Positions 7,955 to 15,704 of a stretch of 64,000 nucleotides of DNA are shown here, in pieces. The stretch comes from Blautia sp. (GTDB taxonomy: Bacteria; Bacillota; Clostridia; Lachnospirales; Lachnospiraceae). Each line of letters starts with the position of its first letter. Position 1 is the stretch's first letter. The stretch lies in contig JALEHU010000040.1 of NCBI GenBank assembly GCA_022770365.1, positions 1-64,000 on the forward strand, written 5' to 3'. The notes beneath the pieces were generated by a model, which was not told the DNA's origin, made no database searches, and was given only the letters and a program-made list of their open reading frames with translations. The position numbers and the translations under genes are program-made.

Positions 7955-9511
7955 ATGGAATTAAAAAAAGAGGATATTCAGATGCTTCGGGAAAAAAGTA
8001 AGGCGACCAGCCAGGTAACGTTTGATGCGGATTACAATGTTCCGGATGCAAAGCCGGATATCGGGAGAATGATCCAGAGCAAAGGGGACGTGCGTATGGA
8101 TGAAGTACGCCTCAGTGACGGCCATGCTTTTCTGAAGGGCAGTCTGAATGTGGATCTTCTGTATGTGGGGGATGAAGAAAAAAAAGTCTACAGTCTTTCA
8201 GCAAAACTGCCGCTGGAGGAAACTTTGAACCTGGAAAACATCGTAAGCGGTGACAAAATCTGCCTGAAGTGGGAGATTGAAGATCTGAGCGTGCATCTGA
8301 TCCATTCCAGAAAAATGAATATCAAGGCAATTGTAACATTTTACGCAGTGGTGGATGAACTGACGGGAATCCGTCTGCCTGCGGTGCTGGATGATGAAAC
8401 CGTTTCTGTTCAAAAAAAGAAGATGAAACTCCTGAGCCTTGTGGTACATAAAAAAGATACGATGCGGCTGAAAGAGGAAATTTCTCTGGCTTCCAATAAA
8501 CCGAATATTGCGGAGCTTCTGTGGTATCACATTGATGTGCGCGGACTGGATCTTCGTCCTGAAGATAACACGGTAAAAGCCAAAGGAGAGCTCGCGGTGT
8601 TTGTCCTTTATTCAGGGGATGATGAAGGGAACCCGCTTCAGTGGCTGGAATATTCGCTGCCTTTTACCGGGGAAGTGGAGTGCAGCGGATGCACCGGGGA
8701 TATGATACCGAATATGGAAGCGGCAGTGATCAATCAGGGAATCGAGGTGAAGCCGGATGCGGACGGTGAGGAACGCGTCCTTCTTGCGGATGTTGTTCTG
8801 GAACTGGATATGAAGCTTTACCGTGAAGAAGATCATGAGATCATTACAGACGTATATACGCCTTTGAAGGAATGTATGCCGCAGGGTAAAATGGAAACGC
8901 TGGAAAGCCTTCTGGTGCGTAATTTTTCCAAATGCAGGCTGTCAGACAGGATCGAGGTAAAAGAAAATCAGGGAAAAATTCTCCAGATCTGTCACAGCCA
9001 GGGCCGGGTGAAAATTGACAAAACACAGGTTGTGGAGAATGGCATCCAGGCAGAAGGCATTGTCTTTATGAAAATTCTGTACAGTGTGGGAAACGATGAT
9101 ATGCCGTTTTATTCTATGGAGGCTATGATACCGTTTACCCATGTGGTAGAGGCCCGGGGCATCACACCGGACTGCGTGTATTACCTGAAAGCCGGACTGG
9201 AACAGCTTTCCACGACTATGGCAGACAGCAATGAAATTGAGGTAAAGGCAGCGGTCAGCCTGAATGTTCTGGTCATCAGGCAGGAGAAAACCATGATTAT
9301 TGACCGTGTGGAGGAAAAGCCTCTTGATGTGGAAAAAATCCGCAGCATGCCGGGAATCACAGTATATATGGTAAAGCCGGAAGACACCATGTGGAATATT
9401 GCCAAAAGATTTTATACAACCATAGAGGAGATTCAGACGCTGAATGAACTGGAAGACGAGAACATCTCTCCGGGACAGCCGCTGCTTCTGGTGAAGAAAG
9501 TGGAGGGATGA
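7955..9511 (+). CDS. sipL: SPOCS (DUF3794) and LysM domain protein, SipL-like spore coat morphogenesis factor
   Basis: 518 residues. Three SPOCS/DUF3794-type beta domains occupy about residues 25-440 (each with a GxL.V..LY..D pattern, for example KGSLNVDLLYVGDEEKK and KGELAVFVLYSGDDEGN), and a C-terminal LysM domain spans about 467-515 (TVYMVKPEDTMWNIAKRF). The size and domain order match Clostridioides difficile SipL, whose LysM domain binds SpoIVA to encase the forespore with coat. No signal peptide, consistent with a mother-cell cytoplasmic protein. ATG with GGGAG 8 nt upstream; followed by a strong terminator. Confidence 0.88.
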   Translation: MELKKEDIQMLREKSKATSQVTFDADYNVPDAKPDIGRMIQSKGDVRMDEVRLSDGHAFLKGSLNVDLLYVGDEEKKVYSLSAKLPLEETLNLENIVSGDKICLKWEIEDLSVHLIHSRKMNIKAIVTFYAVVDELTGIRLPAVLDDETVSVQKKKMKLLSLVVHKKDTMRLKEEISLASNKPNIAELLWYHIDVRGLDLRPEDNTVKAKGELAVFVLYSGDDEGNPLQWLEYSLPFTGEVECSGCTGDMIPNMEAAVINQGIEVKPDADGEERVLLADVVLELDMKLYREEDHEIITDVYTPLKECMPQGKMETLESLLVRNFSKCRLSDRIEVKENQGKILQICHSQGRVKIDKTQVVENGIQAEGIVFMKILYSVGNDDMPFYSMEAMIPFTHVVEARGITPDCVYYLKAGLEQLSTTMADSNEIEVKAAVSLNVLVIRQEKTMIIDRVEEKPLDVEKIRSMPGITVYMVKPEDTMWNIAKRFYTTIEEIQTLNELEDENISPGQPLLLVKKVEG

Positions 9512-9559
9512 TATTACAGTATTTTTGCCTGTCCGAAGAGAACATGCCGGTACATCGAA

Positions 9560-9584
9560 AGGGGCGAGATTTTCGCCCCTTTTT
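9560..9584 (+). terminator. Terminator of the SipL gene
   Basis: GGGGCGA/TCGCCCC stem followed by TTTTT. Confidence 0.85.
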
Positions 9585-9600
9585 GGCGGGGATAATAGTA

Positions 9601-9750
9601 TTTTACTATAAAAGTCCCGGACAGCAGCCATGTGGTGAAGCATGCTTGCATGCGCAGGCACATGGATATTGGACGGGCTACCCGTATGAGCAAGCAGCGG
9701 AGCAAATTGCGAATACGGGGCGATTGCGTCAGTAATCGACTTTTATTATT
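9601..9750. repeat. MITE-like repeat element, full copy (copy A)
   Basis: About 140 bp bounded by an inverted pair ATAAAAGTC (9608-9616) and GACTTTTAT (9738-9746). Inside are two hairpins: CCATGTG...CACATGG enclosing GCATGC-TTGCATGC, and CCCGTAT...ATACGGG. The first 35 bases recur with one mismatch at 14021-14055, again just after a terminator. It has no convincing gene, although one frame is open across it. Confidence 0.6.
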
Positions 9751-9916
9751 GGTGATGTCTGCGTCAGCAGACATTTCCGTTAAGATAACAGGTATCAGTT
9801 AGATGTTGAAATATTTATTCTTCTTTGCTAAACTTAATATGACAGAAATTCGTTTCCGGACATAGATGCATCCAGATTCCCTGTTCTCAGATCACTATCA
9901 GAAAGAGGTGCACATA

Positions 9917-10858
9917 ATGTCCAAACTCGTCACAGGAACACCTTATGATGATGTGTTCCGCACTTTACTCGATGACTGCACCAGTCTGATAATCCCTGTG
10001 GTTAATGAGGTCTTTGGGGAGCATTTTAGCGGCGAAGAGCAGGTGGTGTTCCAGAAGAATGAACATTTTTTAAACCAGCAGGACGGAGATACAAAAGAGA
10101 AAATAACGGATTCCTGTTTTACGATTAAAGGAGAAGAAATTCAGAAAAAATACCACATGGAATGTCAGAGTACTTCTGACACGACGATTATGGTCCGTAT
10201 GTTTGAATATGATTCCCAGGTGGCCCTGGATGCCTGTGAGAATGTCGGTGATAAACTGATTGTCACTTTTCCTCATTCTGCGGCTATTTATCTGCGGCAT
10301 ACGAGAAATACACCGGATCAGATTACCATGGAGATAAACACACCGGGTGGCAGTATTTCCTATGCTATCCCGGTGCTTAAGACACAACGGTATACAATCG
10401 ATGAACTTTTTGATAGAAATCTGCTTTTTTTGCTTCCATTCCATATATTCAATTATGAAAAAGAGTTTCCGGAATATGAAAATGATATGGAAAAGCTTTT
10501 AAAGCTTCAGGAGAGATATTCGGAAATCATGAAGCGACTGGGGGAATTATGTTTGAAAGGCAAAATCAGTACATTTGAAAAATGCGCGCTCATAGATATG
10601 TCAAAAAAGGTCATCGAAAACCTCACCGTGAAATATACGAATGTGACGAAAGGAGTGACTTCCGTTATGGGCGGCAAAGTTCTTGAATATGAAGCAAAAA
10701 CAATCTTGCAGGAAGGAATTCAGGAGGGAATTCAGGAAGGAATTCACCAAGGAGAAAAAAATATCTGTATTTCCCTGATCAAGGATGGAATACTGAAAAT
10801 TTCCGATGCTGCTGAACGACTTGGAATTACAGAAGAAGAATTACGAAAAGATTTATAA
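9917..10858 (+). CDS. Rpn-family recombination-promoting nuclease / PD-(D/E)XK-like protein
   Basis: 313 residues. N-terminal PD-(D/E)XK_2 transposase-like nuclease fold: TPYDDVFRTLLDD, VVNEVFGEHF, the catalytic strand with KKYHMECQST (E-x-Q form usual in Rpn proteins) and MFEYDSQVAL. The C-terminal tail has a stuttered linker QEGIQEGIQEGI made of 12-bp DNA repeats, then a short HTH-like end (ISDAAERLGITEEELRKDL). Rpn proteins nick DNA and stimulate RecA-independent recombination in E. coli; many are phage-defence or selfish modules. ATG chosen with AGAGGTG 6 nt upstream. It follows a MITE-like repeat and precedes decayed genes. Confidence 0.75.
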   Translation: MSKLVTGTPYDDVFRTLLDDCTSLIIPVVNEVFGEHFSGEEQVVFQKNEHFLNQQDGDTKEKITDSCFTIKGEEIQKKYHMECQSTSDTTIMVRMFEYDSQVALDACENVGDKLIVTFPHSAAIYLRHTRNTPDQITMEINTPGGSISYAIPVLKTQRYTIDELFDRNLLFLLPFHIFNYEKEFPEYENDMEKLLKLQERYSEIMKRLGELCLKGKISTFEKCALIDMSKKVIENLTVKYTNVTKGVTSVMGGKVLEYEAKTILQEGIQEGIQEGIHQGEKNICISLIKDGILKISDAAERLGITEEELRKDL

Positions 10859-10869
10859 AGAATTGTTGT

Positions 10870-10916
10870 AACTGTTCAGAAGCTCGTATCTGTGAAGGTA
10901 CTGAGCAGATACGAAT
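10870..10916. repeat. Dispersed hairpin repeat, family 2, copy 1
   Basis: CTGTTCAGAAGC, a CGTATCTG...CAGATACG stem around TGAAGGTACTGAG. Closely matched at 41095-41140 and more loosely at 28381-28422. The self-complementary arms CTGTTCAG and CTG(A)CAG suggest a folded RNA or REP-like unit. Confidence 0.55.
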
Positions 10917-11035
10917 TGTTTTTGCGATGAAGAGAAGGTATCAACGAACGATTGTATGAAAGAATAAATGGGGAATAGGAGATGCCGGGATTTGAGTTTC
11001 TGTCATTAAATGGATAATCATAATATTTCCTGAAA

Positions 11036-11061
11036 GAGGGGCTGTAATAGCTCCTTTTTTT
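11036..11061 (+). terminator. Terminator between the Rpn-like gene and the MmcQ remnant
   Basis: GGGGCT/AGCTCC stem (one G-U pair) followed by a run of seven T. Confidence 0.6.
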
Positions 11062-11107
11062 GCCTCGTGAAAAGCAGAAAAACAGAAATCTAACAGGCAT
11101 GAAGTGA

Positions 11108-11136
11108 TTGAAAGAAAAGCCTCTCTTAAGTATAAT
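11108..11136 (+). promoter_or_regulatory. Sigma-A promoter for the MmcQ remnant
   Basis: TTGAAA, 17-bp spacer, TATAAT; about 50 bp before the start codon. Confidence 0.6.
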
Positions 11137-11184
11137 AGAAATATGACATACAGCCGGGAGATTATTGAGAAGGAGACTGGCAAT

Positions 11185-11430
11185 ATGAGATATACATGGA
11201 TTGATGAATATCTTCTGGATAAAAAAGGTGTAACGAAAGACATTCAGAAAGACTGGAACTGGATCCGCTACCAGATCGGAGGAAAGATGTTTGCGGCAAT
11301 CTGTCTGGACGAAAAGAACGAACCGGATGGAGAAGTGCCGGATGATCTGCTGAAAGATCTGCTGGACAAGTCTTACCAGCTTGTACTTGCAGGCTTCAGT
11401 AAAAAGAAACAGAAAGAGATTTTGGGCTGA
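11185..11430 (+). pseudogene. MmcQ/YjbR-like protein with an internal deletion
   Basis: 81 residues where the family has about 115-120. The N-terminal half (MRYTWIDEYLLDKKGVTKDI, GGKMFAAICLDE) and the C-terminal end (DGEVPDDLLKDLLDKSYQLV) are well kept, but the central stretch with the expected substrate or DNA-binding block (LKLEP...PGYYMNK.HW in relatives) is absent, so KNEP runs straight into DGEVPDD. The deletion is in frame, so a short protein may still be made. ATG with AAGGAG 9 nt upstream. It is followed 15 bp later by a broken serine hydrolase, probably cotranscribed. Confidence 0.65.
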
Positions 11431-11445
11431 AAGGAGAAAAACACA

Positions 11446-12176
11446 ATGGGATATTTTGAAATGATATCACCGGAGGCGGTTGGTATTTCATCAGAGGGAA
11501 TCCGGGCTTTTCTGAAGGAAACAGAGAGGAGTGGACTGGAACTGCATCGTCTGATGATTCTGCGTCATGGCAAATGCTGTACAAAGATTACCTGGGCGCC
11601 ATATGATGAAAACGATATGCATCCTCTTTATTCCTTCAGTAAATCTGTTACCGCTACTGCAATCGGATTTGCGTGTCAGGAGGGGCTTCTGTCTCTGGAT
11701 GAAAAAATTATGGATATCTTTCCGGAAGATGCACCTGAGAATCCATCAGAGAATCTGAAGGCGTGTACGGTTCATCATCTGCTCTGCATGAGCCGGGAAC
11801 CTTTTATCAGTATAATACTCCCGGAAGTAATCTTCTGGCAGCAATTGTAAAGAAAAAAACAGGGCAGCAGGTAACGGAGTATCTTCGCAGTCGTCTGTTT
11901 GATCCACTTGGCATGGGAGAGGTCTACTGCTTCCGGCTTCCGGATGATCTGGAAACTGAAGCCGGTGGCGGCGGTATGAAGATGAAACTGGAAGATATGG
12001 CGAAGTTTACCCAGCTTATGCTGCAGGACGGCTGCTGGGAAGGAAAACAGCTTCTGAAAGGCTGGTATTATGATCAGGCCCGTATGAAACATATGGAGAC
12101 AAAAGGAGACAGTGCAGGCCATGTTAAAGAGTGGGCAAATGGGTATGGCTATCAGTGCTGGATAGTAAAGGAATAA
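11446..12176 (+). pseudogene. Broken class C beta-lactamase-like serine hydrolase
   Basis: Two overlapping frames give one family. The first has the SxxK catalytic motif (PLYSFSKSVT, Ser near residue 64) and ends after HHLLCMS. The second resumes at EPGTFYQYNTPGSNLLAAIV (YxN motif) and ends early at GYGYQCWIVKE. About 25-30 residues expected between HHLLCMS and the EPGTFYQYN segment are missing and the frame shifts; the sequence CATGAG at the junction fits both sides, suggesting deletion between short repeats. The C-terminal third is also gone. Start ATG with AAAGGAG upstream. The ancestral enzyme would be an esterase or peptidase of the EstB/AmpC group. Confidence 0.8.
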
Positions 12177-12312
12177 TGGCGGATACCTTTGTTATGCTGC
12201 AGTGGAGAGTATCCGATTTTCTCAGCCGAAACAGGATTCCATTTTTTTATAGACACCAGCTGCAATTCCTTTCTTAAATGGCAAGGTATCACTTATTCGG
12301 GACAGATGTGTA

Positions 12313-12341
12313 TTGAAATTTAAAAAGAAATAATATAAAAT
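12313..12341 (+). promoter_or_regulatory. Promoter of the ispE-gntR operon
   Basis: TTGAAA, 17-bp spacer, TAAAAT; expected start of transcription near 12348, about 60 bp before ispE. Confidence 0.55.
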
Positions 12342-12407
12342 AAATATCAGGAAATACTGTATACAAAAAACAAAGCGGTTGCAAAAAATACAATGTCGGA
12401 GGAACTT

Positions 12408-13289
12408 ATGCGATTACGTGCGCTGGCGAAGATTAATTTAGGACTTGATATTTTGGGGAAAAGAGACGACGGGTATCATGAGGTACGCATGATCATGCAG
12501 ACGATCCAGATGTATGATGTGCTGGAAATCCAGCGAAGCAAAACGCCGGGAATTTCTCTCGTGACGAATCTGCCCTTTATTCCGTCTGATGAAAGAAATC
12601 TTGTGTATAAGGCGGCGAAGCTTCTGATGGATGAATTCCATGTGGAGGAGGGCATTTCCATGAAGCTGGATAAATCCATTCCTGTGGCTGCCGGCATGGC
12701 AGGGGGAAGTTCAGATGCTGCGGCTGCATTTGTGGGTGTGAACCGGCTTTTTAATCTGGGCTTAAGTGAGCAGGAACTGATGAAGCGGGCAGTGAAGGTG
12801 GGAGCAGACGTGCCTTACTGTATTATGCGGGGAACAGCGCTTGCGGAAGGAATCGGCGAGAAGCTGACCTGGATTCCGCAGGTTCCGAAGTGTTATGTGC
12901 TTGTCGGCAAGCCGGGGGTAACTGTTTCCACGAAGATGGCATATGAGAACCTGCATCTTGATGAGATCAAAGAGCGTCCGGATATAGACGGGATGATCAG
13001 GGACATTACCAAAGGTGATCTGCATGCCATGGTGTCAAAAATGGGCAATGTATTTGAGCCCGGCATTATCGGACGTTATCCGGTCATTCAGGAGATCAAG
13101 GACCTGATGGAAGAGAACGGAGCGCTGAAAGCGATGATGAGCGGAAGCGGACCGACGGTATTTGGCATTTTTGACGATTCGGACAAAATGGAAAAAGCTG
13201 CAGCAATCCTTCGGGAAAGCCGTCTGGCCAAAACCGTGTTTGCTACGGAAACATACAATAGAGGGGGAGGTTTTGCGAATGACAAGTGA
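12408..13289 (+). CDS. ispE: 4-diphosphocytidyl-2-C-methyl-D-erythritol kinase
   Basis: 293 residues, a GHMP-family kinase of the MEP isoprenoid pathway: phosphorylates CDP-ME at the 2-hydroxyl with ATP. Seen: ALAKINLGLDILGKRDDGYH at the N terminus (substrate Lys, Asp), the GHMP phosphate loop PVAAGMAGGSSDAAAA, and the C-terminal MSGSGPTVFG loop. The start at the MRLRAL Met is supported by GGAGG 5 nt upstream; an ATG 15 nt earlier lies before that site. Its last codons overlap the start of the GntR gene, so the two are translationally coupled. Confidence 0.95.
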   Translation: MRLRALAKINLGLDILGKRDDGYHEVRMIMQTIQMYDVLEIQRSKTPGISLVTNLPFIPSDERNLVYKAAKLLMDEFHVEEGISMKLDKSIPVAAGMAGGSSDAAAAFVGVNRLFNLGLSEQELMKRAVKVGADVPYCIMRGTALAEGIGEKLTWIPQVPKCYVLVGKPGVTVSTKMAYENLHLDEIKERPDIDGMIRDITKGDLHAMVSKMGNVFEPGIIGRYPVIQEIKDLMEENGALKAMMSGSGPTVFGIFDDSDKMEKAAAILRESRLAKTVFATETYNRGGGFANDK

Positions 13290-13971
13290 CTTTACAGTGA
13301 ATATGGATCAGTATCTGCCTCTGAGAGATGTTGTATTTAATACCCTTCGTCAGGCGATCCTGAAGGGAGAGCTTAAGCCGGGTGAACGCCTTATGGAGAT
13401 TGCGCTGGCGGACAAGCTTGGAGTCAGCCGGACACCTATCCGTGAGGCACTTCGTAAGCTGGAGCAGGAGGGCCTTGTGGTCATGATCCCGCGTCGCGGC
13501 GCGCAGGTGGCGGACATTACGGAAAAGGACCTGAATGACGTTCTTGAGGTTCGTATTGCTCTGGAGAACCTGTCTATAGAGAAAGCGTGTAAGCGCATGA
13601 CTGACGAACAGATCAAAAAACTGGGACTGGCAGCCAGAGAATTTGAGAGAACGATCGCAGAAGATAATCTGGTTAAGCTGGCTGAGGCAGATGTGGCTTT
13701 TCATGAGATCATTTATCAGGCAGCGGACAATGTGACGCTGAATCAGGTACAGAGCAATCTGCGGGAACAGATTTACCGCTATAGAGTGGAATATCTTAAG
13801 GATGAAGAAATGAGAAATCAGCTTGTCAAAGAGCATGAGCAGCTTTATCTTGCAATGAAGGAACGGAACGTGGAAAAAGCGCAGGAGATTTCTTTTCATC
13901 ATATTGAGAATCAGAGAAAAGGAATTATCCGATCGATACAGGGAGAAGTTAATTCTTCCCAGAAGAAATAA
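13279..13971 (+). CDS. GntR-family (FadR subfamily) transcriptional regulator
   Basis: 230 residues. N-terminal winged HTH (about 10-75; PLRDVVFNTLRQAILKGELK, LGVSRTPIREALRKLEQEGL) and a C-terminal FCD ligand-binding helical bundle (about 85-215, with metal-site residues in ADVAFHEIIYQAA and HHIENQRKG). The start overlaps ispE by 11 bp and has GGGAGG upstream. The same ispE-gntR pairing is common in Lachnospiraceae; the ligand is unknown and no operator was identified. A terminator follows. Confidence 0.9.
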   Translation: MTSDFTVNMDQYLPLRDVVFNTLRQAILKGELKPGERLMEIALADKLGVSRTPIREALRKLEQEGLVVMIPRRGAQVADITEKDLNDVLEVRIALENLSIEKACKRMTDEQIKKLGLAAREFERTIAEDNLVKLAEADVAFHEIIYQAADNVTLNQVQSNLREQIYRYRVEYLKDEEMRNQLVKEHEQLYLAMKERNVEKAQEISFHHIENQRKGIIRSIQGEVNSSQKK

Positions 13972-13995
13972 AATAGAAAAAAATGGTGATAATAA

Positions 13996-14025
13996 GAGAG
14001 ATGCGTCCGGCATCTCTCTCTTTTA
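13996..14025 (+). terminator. Terminator of the ispE-gntR operon
   Basis: GAGAGATGC/GCATCTCTC stem followed by CTTTTATT. A repeat copy starts at its T run. Confidence 0.8.
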
Positions 14026-14055
14026 TTATAAAAGTCCCGGACAGCAGCCATGTGG
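14021..14055. repeat. MITE-like repeat, truncated left end (copy B)
   Basis: 34 of 35 bases match the left end of copy A at 9601-9635, including ATAAAAGTC and the CAGCAGCCATG core. The match stops abruptly at TGTGG; no right end is present. It lies between a terminator and gerAA. Confidence 0.6.
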
Positions 14056-14114
14056 AGAGAAAGTAAAACTTAGTGGATGGATGTGGAAAAAAGTGCGGCA
14101 GGAGGAGTGATTTT

Positions 14115-15608
14115 GTGGAAAAAACGGAAATCTCGAAAAGCTTAAGGGCGAATGAGGAATATGTACGGAAAAGGTGTGAAAACTGCGCGGATATCCAGAT
14201 CCGGCCCATGAAGCTTGGAGAGGAACGGAAAGTAGACTGCCTGATGGTTTATATTGAGGTAGCCGTTTCCAATATGATGCTGGATGACTCGGCAATCGGG
14301 AAGATGGTGAACCATTTCTGGGAGGTTTCACCGGAAAAGATCCAGGAATTTGTGGCGAATAACAGCCTTGGTATCGCGGATGTAAAAAAACTTGGCTCCA
14401 TGGAAGAGGTATTCTCTGCACTTTTAGCAGGAAATGCGGTCTTTTTTATGGATGGATATGATCAGGCGATGAAAATCTCCAGCAAAGGATATCCCGGCAT
14501 GGGTGTGTCCGAGGCGGAGGCGGAGAAAGTCCTGCGGGGATCGCGGGAAGGGTTTTCAGATTCGGTAAAGATCAATTCGGCGCTGGTGAGGAAGCGTCTG
14601 CGGGACACGCGTTTGAAAGTGGAGGAACGTCAGATCGGAACCAGAACCAATACGATGCTCCATATGCTTTACATGGAAGATCTGGTGAGGGAAGAATTTC
14701 TGGAGGATGTCCGGGAACGGCTGGATGCTTACGAAATTGACGGGATTCTGGACAGCGGGATGCTGGAACAGCTTACGGAAGATGTGTGGTATTCGCCGTT
14801 TCCCCAATATCAGACAACAGAACGGCCGGACAGAGCAGCCCAGGAGATTTTGAACGGGAAAATTGTTCTGATCTGCGACAATTCTCCGTCAGTGCTGATC
14901 CTGCCAAGCTCATTTCAGGGATTTATGGAAAGCAGCGAGGACTGGAATCAGAGATTTGAAATGGCATCTTTTTTGCGGGTGCTGCGGTATCTGGCGCTGG
15001 CAGCGGCAACGCTTTTTCCGGGACTTTATCTGGCGGTGATCCGGTTTCATACACAGATTCTTCCGACGAATCTGATTTTGTCATTTGCAGATGCGCGGGA
15101 AGGAGTACCGTTTTCCAGTGTGACGGAGCTGTTGTTCCTGGAGCTGGCGTTTGAACTCATACGGGAAGCAGGCGTGCGGGTGCCGGGAGCGCTGGGAAAT
15201 GCCATTGGGATCGTAGGAGGACTGATCGTGGGAGATGCAGCCGTAAGCGCGAATCTGGTGAGCCCCATTGTTGTGATGATCGTGGCACTGACGGCACTTG
15301 GCTCAATGACACTTCCAAATGAAGAATTTGCTTCAGCGTTCCGGCTGATAAAATACGTATTTTTATTCCTTGGAGGTTTCCTGGGAATGTTCGGAATCGT
15401 TCTGGGAATTTATTTTCTGATCGCCCATCTGGCCGGCCTTCTGAGTTTTGGCATGCCATATCTGATGCCTTTTGTGAAAAAAAAGCCGGAGCGCGGTGTG
15501 GGAGACGGGATTCTTAGAATGCCGTTTCAGAGAAGATGGCAGCGGCCTTTGTATGCAAAAAGGAATGAAAGTGTCCGGCTGAGGAAAAAAACTGAAGAAA
15601 AAAACTGA
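14115..15608 (+). CDS. gerAA: Spore germination receptor subunit A (GerA family)
   Basis: 497 residues from a GTG start with AGGAGG 9 nt upstream. A soluble N-terminal domain (about 1-270; GTRTNTMLHMLYMEDLVREE, KIVLICDNSPSVLILPSSFQ) precedes the C-terminal membrane domain with about five helices (RYLALAAATLFPGLYLAVIR, GNAIGIVGGLIVGDAAV, PNEEFASAFRL). GerA-type complexes sit in the spore inner membrane and start germination when nutrients bind. The B and C subunits follow in one unusual fused gene. The C-terminal tail is lysine-rich and runs into an A-rich repeat. Confidence 0.93.
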   Translation: MEKTEISKSLRANEEYVRKRCENCADIQIRPMKLGEERKVDCLMVYIEVAVSNMMLDDSAIGKMVNHFWEVSPEKIQEFVANNSLGIADVKKLGSMEEVFSALLAGNAVFFMDGYDQAMKISSKGYPGMGVSEAEAEKVLRGSREGFSDSVKINSALVRKRLRDTRLKVEERQIGTRTNTMLHMLYMEDLVREEFLEDVRERLDAYEIDGILDSGMLEQLTEDVWYSPFPQYQTTERPDRAAQEILNGKIVLICDNSPSVLILPSSFQGFMESSEDWNQRFEMASFLRVLRYLALAAATLFPGLYLAVIRFHTQILPTNLILSFADAREGVPFSSVTELLFLELAFELIREAGVRVPGALGNAIGIVGGLIVGDAAVSANLVSPIVVMIVALTALGSMTLPNEEFASAFRLIKYVFLFLGGFLGMFGIVLGIYFLIAHLAGLLSFGMPYLMPFVKKKPERGVGDGILRMPFQRRWQRPLYAKRNESVRLRKKTEEKN

Positions 15609-15672
15609 GAAAAAAAATAAAGAGAAAATTGAAGAAAAAATTAAAGAAAAAATTAAAGAAAAGAAATTGAGA
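15590..15672. repeat. A-rich low-complexity repeat at the gerAA 3' end
   Basis: Imperfect GAAAAAATTAAA-type units and several runs of six or seven A, spanning the gerAA stop codon and the gap before the fused gene. Such runs are prone to slippage, so the gerAA C terminus may vary between strains. Confidence 0.6.
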
Positions 15673-15704
15673 AAGGAACCTGCCGGAGCAGGTTGGTATG
15701 AGCT

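Noticed and set aside
9508-9735. Open frame across the MITE-like repeat
   Set aside because: It begins inside the previous gene's end and terminator, and its sequence is simply the translated repeat.
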